Source: Eubacterium sulci ATCC 35585 (GTDB lineage: Bacteria; Bacillota; Clostridia; Peptostreptococcales; Anaerovoracaceae). Taken from it: a stretch of 64,000 nucleotides of DNA. Position numbers and translations under genes: made by a program. Below the pieces are notes generated by a model. That model ran no database searches and was not told the origin of the DNA. It saw nothing but the letters and a program-made list of their open reading frames with translations. Shown in pieces: positions 35,524 to 44,663 of this stretch. The stretch is taken from assembly GCA_001189495.1 (NCBI GenBank), contig CP012068.1, forward strand, positions 248,001 through 312,000, read 5' to 3'. Numbering within the stretch: position 1 is the first letter of the stretch; every line of letters begins with the position of its first letter.

Positions 35524-35743
35524 ATTTATTTTCTGTAAGACAAAGTAAATAGTCGGTAGAAACATTATAAAACTGTGTAAGTGTAACTGAATTACCATGA
35601 TTGATTTCTTTATAATCATCATTTTCATAGTTACCTAAAGCAGATTTTGAAATACCTGTTAGTTTAGCTAATTCCTCTAAATTCAAATTATGAGCAACTC
35701 TTAAATCTTTTAAGCGTTCCTGTAAGGTTATTTTACACTTCAT
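35480..35743 (-). pseudogene. XRE-family regulator truncated by an IS end
   Basis: From ATG 35743 (MKCKITLQERLKDLRV) the first ~72 residues are a good helix-turn-helix repressor domain: LEELAKLTGISKSALGNYE, then TLTQFYNVSTDYLLCLTE. Homologues on clostridial conjugative elements continue with a C-terminal domain. Here the last 15 codons (KCTLNYRVGAKNPSI) are encoded by the 77-bp ISL3 end, so the IS cut off the native C-terminus. The DNA-binding part could still be made. Divergent from the XRE gene at 35932. Confidence 0.7.
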
Positions 35744-35882
35744 AACAGATAATCTCATTGATACAAAATATTATATCATACTATTTCCTTAATCGCGGAA
35801 AAATATGAATAAAAGTAGATATTCCAAAATTTAGGATATACGGGAATAGAGAAAAAAATAAAATAAATTCGGCAATATATAC

Positions 35883-35911
35883 TTGTAAAAGTCTTTCGAA
35901 TAAGTTATACT
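35883..35911 (+). promoter_or_regulatory. Promoter of the second XRE gene
   Basis: TTGTAA (35883-35888), 17-bp spacer, TATACT (35906-35911), 21 bp before ATG 35932. Confidence 0.55.
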
Positions 35912-35931
35912 ACAATTAAATAGAGTTAGAG

Positions 35932-36126
35932 ATGACTAATGAGAAGAGAAATAGAATTAGAGAAGTTAGGAAAATGAAAAATATTACACAAGCAAAACTT
36001 GTAGAAAATATAAGCATTACAAGGCAGTATATAAGTTTAATAGAGGTGGGTGATGAAACGCCATCGCTAAAAGTAGTTAATGAAATAGCTACTGCTTATA
36101 GGAACTTGTATGTATGCAATTTTTGA
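35932..36126 (+). CDS. Small XRE-family transcriptional regulator
   Basis: 64 residues, almost entirely a Cro/CI helix-turn-helix: RIREVRKMKNITQAKLVENI, then SITRQYISLIEVGDETPSLK. It is like the 65-70-residue YozG/Xre regulators of mobile elements, though the C-terminal AKALGxxIDDLF-type ending is replaced by IATAYRNLYVCNF, so the last residues may be frameshifted. Probable local regulator of the module downstream. Confidence 0.72.
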   Translation: MTNEKRNRIREVRKMKNITQAKLVENISITRQYISLIEVGDETPSLKVVNEIATAYRNLYVCNF

Positions 36127-36245
36127 TTTAGATAGTACGGGTATGTATAGGCGTACATGTTGTAATAATTAGCTTAATACTAGCTGAAACAGTATTCAAA
36201 ATCTAAAATATAAAATTATATAAGTATATAAGGAGGTGAAAATTT

Positions 36246-36308
36246 ATGAATTATATCAATCCTCAAAGGTATAGAAATGGAGATATTTATATCAATGCAC
36301 TTTTATAA
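36246..36308 (+). CDS. 20-residue ORF with a perfect ribosome binding site
   Basis: AAGGAGGTGAAAATTT precedes ATG 36246, a full anti-16S match. The peptide is MNYINPQRYRNGDIYINALL followed by TAA. The same frame then stays open to a TGA at 36381-36383 (24 more codons, starting KSKIIKNLKN), so it may be a 45-residue gene broken by a nonsense mutation. No family recognised. It lies just upstream of the bacteriocin-like gene. Confidence 0.4.
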   Translation: MNYINPQRYRNGDIYINALL

Positions 36309-36417
36309 AAAAGCAAGATAATAAAGAATTTAAAAAATTCCAGCGTTTTGCTACCATACTATGTAGATTTAAATGATTTATGAATTTAGAAACTTGATTA
36401 CGATAGGAGGCAATAGA

Positions 36418-37032
36418 ATGAAAAAGATAATATCAATGTTATTGGTGTGTTGTATGATATTCATATCATCTTCCAGTGTATTTGCAGCAGATATGAAAAG
36501 TTCAAATTCATACCAAGCAAAAGTTCAGAATGGACTTTCTTCAGATATCAGTCATTATTTTACAAAAGATAGCAATGGTGATATACATTTCACTGCTACT
36601 AAGTCTGAGCTTATTTCTTTAGGAATATCTGAAAAAGATGCAGAAATAATGACATCATTCACTTCTGATGAATTGAATAGTTTTGCTGAACAATTAGATT
36701 CTAGTTTGGTTATTAGTGAGGATGCTACTGTTGTTAGTGATACAGACACTCCATCTATTCAGCCATTTGGTTTTGTAGGTATATATTTAAAATTAGGTCC
36801 AAAAGTAAGGTCGATGGCAGCAGTTCCGGCTGGTGCTTTTGCGGCAGGTTTTGTAGGGTGGCATTTAAAGGAACTTGCTAAAGCAGGCCCATGGGCAGCA
36901 GGCGTAGCAGCAGCGCTTTCTGCTTCCGTTGGAGGTATTGTTGCTTGGGCTGTAAAAAATCATCTAAAAACAGTTCCCGTTGGTAAAGATATTCCAGTCG
37001 TGTCGTGGTCTAGAAATGTCTATATACCATAA
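36418..37032 (+). CDS. Secreted bacteriocin-like precursor protein
   Basis: 204 residues from ATG 36418 (AGGAGG site). Residues 1-24 are a clear Sec signal peptide (KKIISMLLVCCMIFISSSSVFAA). Residues 25-115 are a polar, acidic region with Ser/Asp/Glu (pro-domain-like). Residues 134-182 are small-residue-rich and amphipathic/hydrophobic (AGAFAAGFVGWHLKELAKAG, then AAGVAAALSASVGGIVAWAV), followed by a basic, proline-containing tail ending VVSWSRNVYIP. Signal, acidic pro-region and hydrophobic C-terminus resemble Sec-exported bacteriocins such as closticin 574; I see no strong sequence match. The next gene is a small membrane protein, the usual place for immunity. No dedicated exporter is visible. 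Confidence 0.6.
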   Translation: MKKIISMLLVCCMIFISSSSVFAADMKSSNSYQAKVQNGLSSDISHYFTKDSNGDIHFTATKSELISLGISEKDAEIMTSFTSDELNSFAEQLDSSLVISEDATVVSDTDTPSIQPFGFVGIYLKLGPKVRSMAAVPAGAFAAGFVGWHLKELAKAGPWAAGVAAALSASVGGIVAWAVKNHLKTVPVGKDIPVVSWSRNVYIP

Positions 37033-37052
37033 TTGATAGAGGCATGCATGGA

Positions 37053-37418
37053 ATGTTAGTTTTATTCACTATAATAGTATGTGTAGTGTCATATCTAATG
37101 AATATTAGTGCATTTTTATTGTACATTTCATATGTTGTGGGATTTGCAATATTAAAAGGTTTTTTATCGGATGAGTTAAAAGATGTATTCAACATAAGAA
37201 AAGCTAAAGATATTTATAATAAAGTAGGGCTTTTTAATTCTATAGATTCATTTAGCTCGCTACTATTAATAACTTTCTATTATGTTTTTAATAAGTATGA
37301 ATATTTTAGCTTTGAGTATATGGTTCCGATTATTTTATGCTACATCCTGACTTACAGATTTTTATTTTGGGATATTGCATATAAAGTAAATCATTTATTT
37401 CTTAAGGACAGTCAATAG
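37053..37418 (+). CDS. Small membrane protein, candidate immunity protein
   Basis: 121 residues from ATG 37053, which has GAGG at proper distance; ATG 37044 in the same frame is too close to it. Four predicted membrane helices: LVLFTIIVCVVSYLM, AFLLYISYVVGFAILKGF, a third around SLLLITFYYVF, and YMVPIILCYILTYRFLFW. No enzyme motif. It starts 20 bp after the bacteriocin-like gene. The pairing fits a toxin-immunity unit, but this is inference from position and topology. A+T content and codon use resemble the upstream gene and differ from the flanking housekeeping genes. Confidence 0.6.
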   Translation: MLVLFTIIVCVVSYLMNISAFLLYISYVVGFAILKGFLSDELKDVFNIRKAKDIYNKVGLFNSIDSFSSLLLITFYYVFNKYEYFSFEYMVPIILCYILTYRFLFWDIAYKVNHLFLKDSQ

Positions 37419-37481
37419 AAAAAGTAACTTAGAATAATTATTGGTACTTTAAATTATCGTGTGAGTACCAATAAAATCAAT

Positions 37482-37516
37482 AGCACTTCGAGTATTTGAG
37501 CTTGAAGTGCTTTTTG
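37482..37516. terminator. Hairpin between membrane protein gene and ISL3 transposase
   Basis: AGCACTTC (37482-37489) pairs with GAAGTGCT (37504-37511), followed by TTTT. It lies inside the left part of the ISL3 remnant. Confidence 0.6.
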
Positions 37517-37521
37517 AATGC

Positions 37522-38442
37522 TCATTCTCTAATTTTCTTGTATGTACCTCTTTTTCTTTTAGGAACACTATCACTATGTAGACTATCGTTTAGTGCATAT
37601 TGAACATCTCGTGAAAGGGAATAGATAACTCTCTTTCTAAAGCGTGTAAAATTGCTAATTCCTCTCGATACTGATAGGTAAGTACGCAGTTTTCCGTTAA
37701 CATTTTCAGTGAATGAGTTAGATAGTTTTCTGTCATCATACGGTCTAAGATATGAGTTTAGGATTTTCTCTCTCCAGTTAATGAGTATCTCTGTAAACTC
37801 ATTAAACTGCCTAATTCCGGATGTTTTAAAGGCTTTAAGCATATCATCATAAACATTAATAGCTTCATCATATGAGCAGTCTTTATTCATATTTCGATAA
37901 AGCTCTTTAAGGCTATATGCTTTAGATAATTAAGGAAAAGTCTTGAATATCATTTCTCTTAAGTCCCTTCTGTTAAGTTTGCATTTGAAGCGTGAATTGT
38001 ATACCTTGTCATTATCAAGGTATACACTATCTTTTGTAAGAAGATGGCTCCATTTCTTAAGCAGATAATATGCATTTGAACCATATGGTGACATGTTCAT
38101 TAAGTCTATTCTAAGACGTTCAAAACCTTGGGTAAGGTGCTTTATGACATGGAAAGGATCTACAGCTACTACGCGGTTAGGAAAGTATGTTCTTGCGACA
38201 TCTTTATACGGTTCCCACATATCAATAGTAACATATTTCACCTTTGTTCTTTCTTCCCTAGGAATCTTGGAGAAGAATAGCGAAAGTGTCATTTTGCTTC
38301 TTGAATCAAGTATATCCCAAACGGTTCGTCTTTCGTTATCTACTAATATACAAAGATAACTTGAATTACGTCTTGATAATTCCCGGCTGTGTAATTCATC
38401 AAGCATAAGTATGGTAAAATCAATATTTGGAATGATAAATTC
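37522..38442 (-). pseudogene. ISL3-family transposase, N-terminally truncated and interrupted
   Basis: In one frame: residues such as LDELHSRELSRRNSSYLCIL, VKYVTIDMWEPYKDVARTYF and VAVDPFHVIKHLTQGFERLR match the ISL3 DDE transposase core (two catalytic Asp areas), then an in-frame TAA at 37930-37932 after MIFKTFP, and the same frame resumes with SKAYSLKELYRNMNKD through SNSFTENVNGKLRTYLSVSRG to the C-terminus. The zinc-finger and HTH N-terminal half (roughly 150 residues) is missing: upstream of 38442 the frame hits a stop 5 bp from the 77-bp IS end. Confidence 0.85.
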
Positions 38443-38717
38443 CTACCTTCATAGTGATATATTGTGACTGCAAATCAATCATATCCTATGGAGGGATTTT
38501 TTGCACCCACACGATAATTTAGAGTGCTATACCTTTAATAGTAGCTTTTGATATAACAAAATATATTAAACCCTGAATAATGCACTGTAACAAACACCAA
38601 TATGCGTGGACATAAATCAAAACTTACAAGCGTTGAAAATACAAGATTTGATCTATAGAAAAATAATGAAAAATAGCTAAAACTTTTTCGAAAAAAGACT
38701 TGTAATTTGAATCAAAG

Positions 38718-38969
38718 TATAATACAATAATATGGCTTGCTTTGGGCGAAGACGCAGGAAGTTGCTGAGCTATCAGGTAATTTCTGCTGAGAAATGTCCC
38801 CTCAAGAAGGGGGCGAAGGCGTTCGCCGATTTGATTTGCGTAAAAACTAAACAAACGCACGGAGGCGTGTATAAAGTAAGCAAAAAGATTGTACGCCTTG
38901 GAAAAACCGGCGTTAGAACACCTTGTACAAGCATAGCGAAAACAGTACAAAAGAAAACAGGAGGAAAAA
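38718..38969 (+). promoter_or_regulatory. Promoter -10 and structured leader of the S10 operon
   Basis: TATAAT at 38718-38723 gives a start near 38730 and a leader of about 240 nt before rpsJ. It can form CTGA-GCTA-TCAG (about 38765-38776), CCCCT-CAAGA-AGGGG (about 38798-38812) and GGCGAA-GGCG-TTCGCC (about 38813-38827). A frame open across the leader (from 38732) lacks a ribosome binding site and overlaps rpsJ, so I regard the region as non-coding. Ribosomal protein L4 feedback is a possibility by analogy with S10 leaders elsewhere. Confidence 0.5.
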
Positions 38970-39281
38970 ATGAGCGAACTTCAGAAAATCAGAATCAGGC
39001 TAAAAGCATATGATCATGCTTTGCTTGACAGATCAGCTGCAAAACTTGTAGAGACAGCAAAGAAAACAGGTGCTGATGTATCAGGACCAATTCCACTTCC
39101 AACAGAGAAGGAAGTTGTAACAATCCTAAGAGCTGTTCACAAGTATAAGGACAGCAGAGAGCAGTTTGAGCAGAGAACACACAAGCGTTTGATCGTAATC
39201 ACAAATGCAACACCACAGACGGCTGATGCACTTACAAGAATCGATCTTCCAGCTGGCGTTGATGTAGAAATCAAGCTGTAA
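38970..39281 (+). CDS. rpsJ: 30S ribosomal protein S10
   Basis: 103 residues, standard length. [29 protein letters not shown] and the [17 protein letters not shown] loop are diagnostic; the H56-type histidine segment [12 protein letters not shown] is present. First gene of the S10 operon; AGGAGGAAAAA site. In NusB complexes S10 also acts in antitermination. Confidence 0.98.
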   Translation: MSELQKIRIRLKAYDHALLDRSAAKLVETAKKTGADVSGPIPLPTEKEVVTILRAVHKYKDSREQFEQRTHKRLIVITNATPQTADALTRIDLPAGVDVEIKL

Positions 39282-39357
39282 CAATTAACAAGTAAGGGAC
39301 ACTCCCCTTAGAAGAACGCACATAAGTGCGGTCCAATGTAAGAATCGGAGGAAAGAT

Positions 39358-39993
39358 ATGAAAACAATTTTAGGAAAGAAAATCGGCATGACACAGATTT
39401 TCGCGGAGACAGGAGAAGTTGTTCCTGTTACCGTTATCCAGGCAGGACCTGAGGTAGTAACTCAGATTAAGACTGTCGAGACAGATGGCTACAATGCAGT
39501 GCAGGTTGGCTATGAGGATACACTTGCTCATAGAGTTAACAAGCCTCTAACAGGTCACTTCGCTAAGAGTGGTTCACCACTTAAGAAGTATCTTGCAGAG
39601 TTTGCTATCGAAGAAGGTGAGAACTACGAGCTAGGTCAGGAAATCACAGTTGCTGATTTTGAGGCTGGCAAGAAGGTAGACGTTACCGGAACATCAAAAG
39701 GTAAGGGTACACAGGGTAACATCAAGAGACATGGACATCACAGAGGTCCTATGACTCATGGTTCCAAACACAAGAGATTGGCTGGTGCTTTAGCCGGTGC
39801 TACTTATCCGTCAAGAGTCTTCAAGGGAAATAAATCCCCAGGAAGAATGGGACGCGAAACAGTTACAGTACAGAATGTCGAACTAGTAAAGATCGACACT
39901 GACAGGAACCTTCTACTGGTCAAGGGTGCGGTTCCAGGCGGCAAGGGAAGCCTCGTAAGAGTTCGCTACGCTGTCAAGGGTCAGGACAAATAG
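39358..39993 (+). CDS. rplC: 50S ribosomal protein L3
   Basis: 211 residues. N-terminal [24 protein letters not shown] and the long extension with [20 protein letters not shown] and [16 protein letters not shown] that reaches the peptidyl-transferase centre. A 76-bp gap after rpsJ contains a small CGCAC/GTGCG hairpin, a possible processing or regulatory site. Confidence 0.98.
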   Translation: MKTILGKKIGMTQIFAETGEVVPVTVIQAGPEVVTQIKTVETDGYNAVQVGYEDTLAHRVNKPLTGHFAKSGSPLKKYLAEFAIEEGENYELGQEITVADFEAGKKVDVTGTSKGKGTQGNIKRHGHHRGPMTHGSKHKRLAGALAGATYPSRVFKGNKSPGRMGRETVTVQNVELVKIDTDRNLLLVKGAVPGGKGSLVRVRYAVKGQDK

Positions 39994-40019
39994 GACCGTA
40001 GGAAAGGAGGAAGCACACA

Positions 40020-40643
40020 ATGGCTAAAGTAACAATGCTCAACATGGAAGGCAAGGAAGCAGGAACTCTAGAACTTAGAGATGAAATCTTCGCTATCGAG
40101 CCTAACGAAAGCGCTGTGCATGCAGTAGTAGTTAACTACCTAGCAAACCAGAGACAGGGCACACAGTCTGCAAAGACAAGATCAGAAGTCAGAGGCGGCG
40201 GCAGAAAGCCTTTCAGACAGAAGGGAACAGGACGTCACAGACAGGGAAGCAGCACAGATCCTTCACAGATCGGAGGCGGTATCGTATTCGCTCCAAAGCC
40301 AAGGGATTACAGATATGCAGTTCCTAAGAAGCTAAAGAGATTGGCTCTCAAGTCAGTTCTTTCAGCTAAGGTTGCTGACAATGATTTAATCGTTCTAGAT
40401 GAACTAAAGATGAACGAACCAAAGACAAAAGAGATGGTAAAGGTGCTATCAAATGTCAAGGCTGGCAAGAAGGCACTTATCGTAACAGCAGAGAAGGACG
40501 ACAATGTTGTAAAGTCTGCTGCAAACATCCCTGGAGTTAGAACGGTTCTAGCAAATACGATGAACGTTTATGAAATCGTAAATCACGGTAGCCTCATTCT
40601 AACAAAGGATGCAGTTGCAAAGATCGAGGAGGTATATAAATAA
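40020..40643 (+). CDS. rplD: 50S ribosomal protein L4
   Basis: 207 residues. The arginine/glycine-rich loop that lines the exit tunnel is visible ([20 protein letters not shown]). In some bacteria L4 represses its own operon by binding the S10 leader. Its TAA overlaps the ATG of rplW by one base, so the two are coupled. Confidence 0.98.
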   Translation: MAKVTMLNMEGKEAGTLELRDEIFAIEPNESAVHAVVVNYLANQRQGTQSAKTRSEVRGGGRKPFRQKGTGRHRQGSSTDPSQIGGGIVFAPKPRDYRYAVPKKLKRLALKSVLSAKVADNDLIVLDELKMNEPKTKEMVKVLSNVKAGKKALIVTAEKDDNVVKSAANIPGVRTVLANTMNVYEIVNHGSLILTKDAVAKIEEVYK

Positions 40644-40933
40644 TGAAAACTCCATACGACGTAATAATCAAGCCGGTAATCTCAGAGAGAAGCATGGATA
40701 TTGCACCGGACAAGAAATACACATTCAAAGTTGCTGTTGATGCTAACAAGACAGAAGTTAAGCAGGCAGTTGAAGAAATCTTTGGTGTAGAAGTTAAGAA
40801 AGTCAATGTTATGAACATGGACGGAAAACTCAAGAGAATGGGAAGAACCGAAGGCAGAAGAGCAGCTTATAAGAAGGCAATCGTAACGCTAACTGCTGAT
40901 AGCAAAGAAATCGAATTCTTCCAGAGCTTGTAA
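40643..40933 (+). CDS. rplW: 50S ribosomal protein L23
   Basis: 96 residues starting [20 protein letters not shown], the family signature. L23 sits at the tunnel exit and docks trigger factor and SRP. The start overlaps the last base of rplD. Confidence 0.97.
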   Translation: MKTPYDVIIKPVISERSMDIAPDKKYTFKVAVDANKTEVKQAVEEIFGVEVKKVNVMNMDGKLKRMGRTEGRRAAYKKAIVTLTADSKEIEFFQSL

Positions 40934-40950
40934 TAGGAGGTAGGCATAAT

Positions 40951-41784
40951 ATGGGAATCAGAAAATATAATCCGACCTCTCCTGGCTTGAGAGGAATGAC
41001 GGTTTCAACTTTTGAGGAAATCACAGCATCCAAGCCGGAAAAGTCACTTACAGTTGCTCTTAAGAAGCACGCAGGAAGAAACTCAAGAGGTAAGATTACT
41101 GTAAGACACAGAGGTGGCGGAGCTAAAGCTAAGTACAGAATCATAGATTTTAAGAGAAACAAGGATGATATCGCAGGAAGAGTTGCTACTATCGAGTACG
41201 ACCCTAACAGAACTGCAAACATCGCTTTGATAGTATACGCAGACGGTGAGAAGAGATACATCATCGCACCAAGCGGACTAAAGGTAGGAGACAAGATCTT
41301 CTCAGGTCCAGAGGCCGATATCAAAGTCGGAAATGCACTTCCAATCGCAAACATCCCTGTAGGTACAGTTATCCACTGTATCGAGATGAAGCCTGGTAAG
41401 GGCGCACAGATTGCTAGATCAGCAGGAAATGGCGCTCAGCTAATGGCTAAGGAAGACAAGTACGCACAGGTAAGACTACCATCCGGAGAAGTTAGAAAGA
41501 TTCTTATCAACTGCAGAGCTACAATCGGCGAAGTTGGTAACGAAGATCACGCTAACATCCAGATCGGTAAGGCTGGTAAGGTAAGACATATGGGTAGAAG
41601 ACCTCACGTAAGAGGATCTGTAATGAACCCTAATGATCACCCACACGGTGGTGGTGAGGGCCGTTCGCCAATCGGACGTAAGAGCCCAGTTACTCCTTGG
41701 GGTAAGCCAACTCTTGGTTACAAGACAAGGAAGAAGAACAAGCCATCTAACCAGTATATCGTTAAGAGAAGAAATGAGAAATAA
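40951..41784 (+). CDS. rplB: 50S ribosomal protein L2
   Basis: 277 residues. The RNA-binding core and the C-terminal [20 protein letters not shown] block, with the catalytic-centre histidine, are conserved. Gene order and AGGAGGT site are standard. Confidence 0.98.
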   Translation: MGIRKYNPTSPGLRGMTVSTFEEITASKPEKSLTVALKKHAGRNSRGKITVRHRGGGAKAKYRIIDFKRNKDDIAGRVATIEYDPNRTANIALIVYADGEKRYIIAPSGLKVGDKIFSGPEADIKVGNALPIANIPVGTVIHCIEMKPGKGAQIARSAGNGAQLMAKEDKYAQVRLPSGEVRKILINCRATIGEVGNEDHANIQIGKAGKVRHMGRRPHVRGSVMNPNDHPHGGGEGRSPIGRKSPVTPWGKPTLGYKTRKKNKPSNQYIVKRRNEK

Positions 41785-41800
41785 GGAAGGAGCATAGACA

Positions 41801-42079
41801 ATGAGCAGATCGATCAAAAAAGGCCCTTTCGTCGCACCGAAGTTGCTTAAGGCTATCGAGGCTATGAACGCAGCTAACGACAAGAAAGTCCTAAAGACTT
41901 GGTCAAGATCATCGACCATATTTCCGCAGATGATAGGTCACACTATCGCGGTACACGACGGCAGAAAACATGTTCCTGTATATATCACAGAAGACATGGT
42001 AGGCCACAAGCTCGGAGAATTTGCTCCGACAAGAACATACAAGGGTCATGCCGCAGATAAATCATCTAAGGTTAGATAA
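41801..42079 (+). CDS. rpsS: 30S ribosomal protein S19
   Basis: 92 residues: [40 protein letters not shown] and [14 protein letters not shown] are typical. Forms a head complex with S13. Confidence 0.98.
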   Translation: MSRSIKKGPFVAPKLLKAIEAMNAANDKKVLKTWSRSSTIFPQMIGHTIAVHDGRKHVPVYITEDMVGHKLGEFAPTRTYKGHAADKSSKVR

Positions 42080-42096
42080 GAAAAGGAGATAATCAA

Positions 42097-42438
42097 ATGG
42101 AAGCAAAAGCAATTGCAAAATATGTAAGAATGTCTCCTATCAAGCTAAAGCCTGTTGCTGACTTGGTAAGAGGCAAAGACTTGAACGAGGCATTGACTAT
42201 CCTCAAGTTCACTCCTGGCAAGGGTTCCGAAATCGTCGAGAAGGTTGCTCTATCAGCGGCAGCGAACGCAGAGAACAACTTTGACATGGACCGCGACAAT
42301 CTATATGTTGCAGAGATTAAGATCAATCAGGGTCCAACAATGAAGAGATGGAGAGCAGGAGCTCAGGGCAGAGCGTCAATGATCCTAAAGAGATCGAGCC
42401 ATGTAAGTGTAACTCTAAAGGAAAAAGGCGAAGAATAG
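42097..42438 (+). CDS. rplV: 50S ribosomal protein L22
   Basis: 113 residues with the KLKPVADLVRGKDLNEALTI segment and the tunnel-lining beta-hairpin containing PTMKRWRAGAQGRASMI. Macrolide resistance changes map to this hairpin in other species; nothing unusual is seen here. Confidence 0.97.
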   Translation: MEAKAIAKYVRMSPIKLKPVADLVRGKDLNEALTILKFTPGKGSEIVEKVALSAAANAENNFDMDRDNLYVAEIKINQGPTMKRWRAGAQGRASMILKRSSHVSVTLKEKGEE

Positions 42439-42449
42439 GAGGTTCATGA

Positions 42450-43328
42450 ATGGGTCAGAAAGTTAGTCCACACGGCCTAAGAGTGGGCGTAATCAAAGAC
42501 TGGGATTCAAAATGGTATGCCGGCAAAGCAAACTTTGCTGATATGCTTGTTGAAGATAATAAAATCAGATCATTCGTAAAGAAAAAGCTTTATGCAGCAG
42601 GCGTTTCAAAGGTTGTCATCGAAAGAGCCGCAGAGAATAAGGTAAAGGTAATTGTCCTTACTGCTCGCCCTGGTATGGTAATCGGAAGAGAGGGAAGCGG
42701 AATCGACGAACTCAAGGCTGCACTTGTTAAGCTAGTAGGTAAGGATGTAGACATCTCTATCGTAGAGGTAAGAAGAGCTGAGCTTGATGCACAGCTAACT
42801 GCAGAGAGTGTTGCTCAGGCACTAGAGAGACGTGTTTCTTTCAGAAGAGCTATGAAGCAGGCTATGCAGAGAACCATGAAGGCTAACGCAAAGGGAATTA
42901 AGATCCTTTGTTCAGGAAGACTTGGTGGTGCAGAAATCGCTAGAAGCGAGAAGTACGCAGAGGGTAACGTTCCACTACACACAATCAGAGCTGACATCGA
43001 TTACGGATTTGCTGAAGCAGATACAACATACGGTAAGATCGGTGTTAAGGTTTGGATTAACCACGGCGAAATCCTAGACAAGGGTCTTCAGAGTGCAATT
43101 CGTGAAGAAAAGCGTGAGAAGACTGAGCGCAAGGGTAACAGACGCGACAGAAGAGATGGAGATCGTCGCAAGAACAATAACCGTCGTGAAAGAAACGATA
43201 GAAACAGCCGTGATGGAAAGCCATCAATTCCAAAGGCTGCAAACAAGAGAATTAGAGCACCAAAGCCAGCTCCTGCAGTAGAAGCAGAAGCACCACAGGT
43301 TGAGGAAGCTCCGCAGACTGAAGAATAG
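42450..43328 (+). CDS. rpsC: 30S ribosomal protein S3 with long C-terminal extension
   Basis: 292 residues; usual S3 is about 210-235. Residues 1-215 are normal: [20 protein letters not shown], the KH domain with [16 protein letters not shown], and the C-terminal domain ending KVWINHGEI. The extra ~70 residues are low-complexity: an Arg/Lys/Asn/Asp-rich stretch ([31 protein letters not shown]), then a Pro/Ala/Glu-rich acidic end ([20 protein letters not shown]). S3 lines the mRNA entry pore, so a basic tail could contact mRNA. No frameshift; the extension is in frame and is followed by a normal rplP. Confidence 0.97.
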   Translation: MGQKVSPHGLRVGVIKDWDSKWYAGKANFADMLVEDNKIRSFVKKKLYAAGVSKVVIERAAENKVKVIVLTARPGMVIGREGSGIDELKAALVKLVGKDVDISIVEVRRAELDAQLTAESVAQALERRVSFRRAMKQAMQRTMKANAKGIKILCSGRLGGAEIARSEKYAEGNVPLHTIRADIDYGFAEADTTYGKIGVKVWINHGEILDKGLQSAIREEKREKTERKGNRRDRRDGDRRKNNNRRERNDRNSRDGKPSIPKAANKRIRAPKPAPAVEAEAPQVEEAPQTEE

Positions 43329-43348
43329 AAGGAAGGAGGAACTAAGCC

Positions 43349-43780
43349 ATGTTAATGCCAAAACGCGTTAAGCATAGAAGAGTTCACAGAGGTAGAATGA
43401 AGGGCGTTGCTACCAAGGGTAATAAGATTGCCTACGGTGAGTACGGTCTTGTTGCAACAGAATGTGGCTGGATCACTTCTAACCAGATAGAGGCTGCTCG
43501 TATCGCTATGACAAGATCTATCAAAAGAGGTGGTAAGGTTTACATTAATATATTCCCACATAAGTCAGTAACAAAGAAACCAGCAGAAGTTCGAATGGGT
43601 TCCGGTAAAGGTGCTCCTGAATACTGGGTTGCAGTTGTTAAGCCAGGCAGAGTAATGTTTGAAATTGCCGAGGTTACAGAGGCTCAGGCTAGAGAAGCTA
43701 TGAGACTTGCAATGCACAAGCTGCCGGTTAAGTCAAAATTTGTTGCTAAAGAGAGTTTAGCAAAGGGTGGTGAAGCATAA
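43349..43780 (+). CDS. rplP: 50S ribosomal protein L16
   Basis: 143 residues: [19 protein letters not shown], the [20 protein letters not shown] segment and [16 protein letters not shown]. The MLMPKRVK start is the family norm. Stop overlaps ATG of rpmC. Confidence 0.98.
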   Translation: MLMPKRVKHRRVHRGRMKGVATKGNKIAYGEYGLVATECGWITSNQIEAARIAMTRSIKRGGKVYINIFPHKSVTKKPAEVRMGSGKGAPEYWVAVVKPGRVMFEIAEVTEAQAREAMRLAMHKLPVKSKFVAKESLAKGGEA

Positions 43781-43983
43781 TGGAACTAAATAAAATCAGA
43801 GAGATGACAGATGTTGAACTCAGAGCTGAGCTCGACAAAATGAAACAAGAACTTTTCAATCTTAGGTTCCAGCATGTCACCGGACAGCTAGAAAATCCTC
43901 TAAGAATGAGAGAAGTTAAGAGAAACATCGCAAGAGTTAAAACCATAATCAGGGAAAAAGAGCTTGATAAAGCTCAGGCATAG
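43780..43983 (+). CDS. rpmC: 50S ribosomal protein L29
   Basis: 67 residues, two long helices: MTDVELRAELDKMKQELFNL and the conserved RFQHVTGQLENPLRMREVKR. Overlaps rplP by one base. Confidence 0.97.
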   Translation: MELNKIREMTDVELRAELDKMKQELFNLRFQHVTGQLENPLRMREVKRNIARVKTIIREKELDKAQA

Positions 43984-44001
43984 GAAAGGAGGATCTGAAA
44001 A

Positions 44002-44262
44002 ATGGCAGCAGAAAGAAACAGAAGAAAAACCAAAGTTGGCGTTGTAGTCAGCGATAAGATGGATAAAACTGTCGTAGTTGCGATAGAAGACCTCGTAAAG
44101 CACTCCCTTTATGGCAAGTCTGTAAAGAGAACTAAGAAGGTCAAGGTTCATGATGAGAATAATGAATCTGGCATCGGCGATAGAATAAGAATTATGGAGA
44201 CAAGACCTCTTTCAAGAGATAAGAGATGGAGACTTGTCAACATTGTTGAAAAAGCTAAGTAA
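44002..44262 (+). CDS. rpsQ: 30S ribosomal protein S17
   Basis: 86 residues, OB fold: [24 protein letters not shown]-like [20 protein letters not shown], and [16 protein letters not shown]. Normal length. Confidence 0.97.
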   Translation: MAAERNRRKTKVGVVVSDKMDKTVVVAIEDLVKHSLYGKSVKRTKKVKVHDENNESGIGDRIRIMETRPLSRDKRWRLVNIVEKAK

Positions 44263-44276
44263 GGAGGCACCAAGTA

Positions 44277-44651
44277 ATGATTCAGACAGAAACAAGATTA
44301 AAAGTGGCTGATAATTCAGGTGCAAAGGAGTTACTGTGCATCAGAATCCTAGGCGGAACAAGTCGTCGTTATGCAAATATCGGAGACGTAATCGTTTGCG
44401 CTGTTAAGGATGCCACACCAGGCGGCGTTGTCAAGAAAGGTGACGTTGTTAAGGCAGTAGTAGTTAGAACCAAAAAGGGTGCGAGAAGAGCAGACGGCAG
44501 CTATGTAAAGTTTGACCAGAATGCAGCTGTAATCATCAAAGATAAGCTTGATAAGACTCCAGTTGGAACGCGTATTTTCGGACCTGTAGCTAGAGAGCTT
44601 CGTGAAAACGGATTCATGAAGATCGTATCTCTAGCACCAGAAGTACTATAG
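44277..44651 (+). CDS. rplN: 50S ribosomal protein L14
   Basis: 124 residues: [20 protein letters not shown] is the standard N-terminus; the [21 protein letters not shown] loop is conserved. First gene of the spc-type segment in other species, but here there is no terminator between, so transcription is continuous. Confidence 0.98.
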   Translation: MIQTETRLKVADNSGAKELLCIRILGGTSRRYANIGDVIVCAVKDATPGGVVKKGDVVKAVVVRTKKGARRADGSYVKFDQNAAVIIKDKLDKTPVGTRIFGPVARELRENGFMKIVSLAPEVL

Positions 44652-44663
44652 GAGGTGACTGGA

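Larger units (their letters stand above)
37443..38527 (-). mobile_element. ISL3-family element, internally deleted remnant
   Basis: Inverted ends: 37443-37469 (with TTTAAATTATCGTGTG) and 38503-38527 (with CACACGATAATTTAGAG). The transposase on the minus strand lacks its N-terminus and has an in-frame stop, so the element is dead. The 77 bp at its right end (38451-38527) is repeated at 35447-35523. Confidence 0.78.

Noticed and set aside
38732-39013. 93-codon open frame across the S10 leader
   Set aside because: No ribosome binding site, overlaps rpsJ by 44 bases in another frame, and the region folds into stable hairpins; more likely leader RNA.
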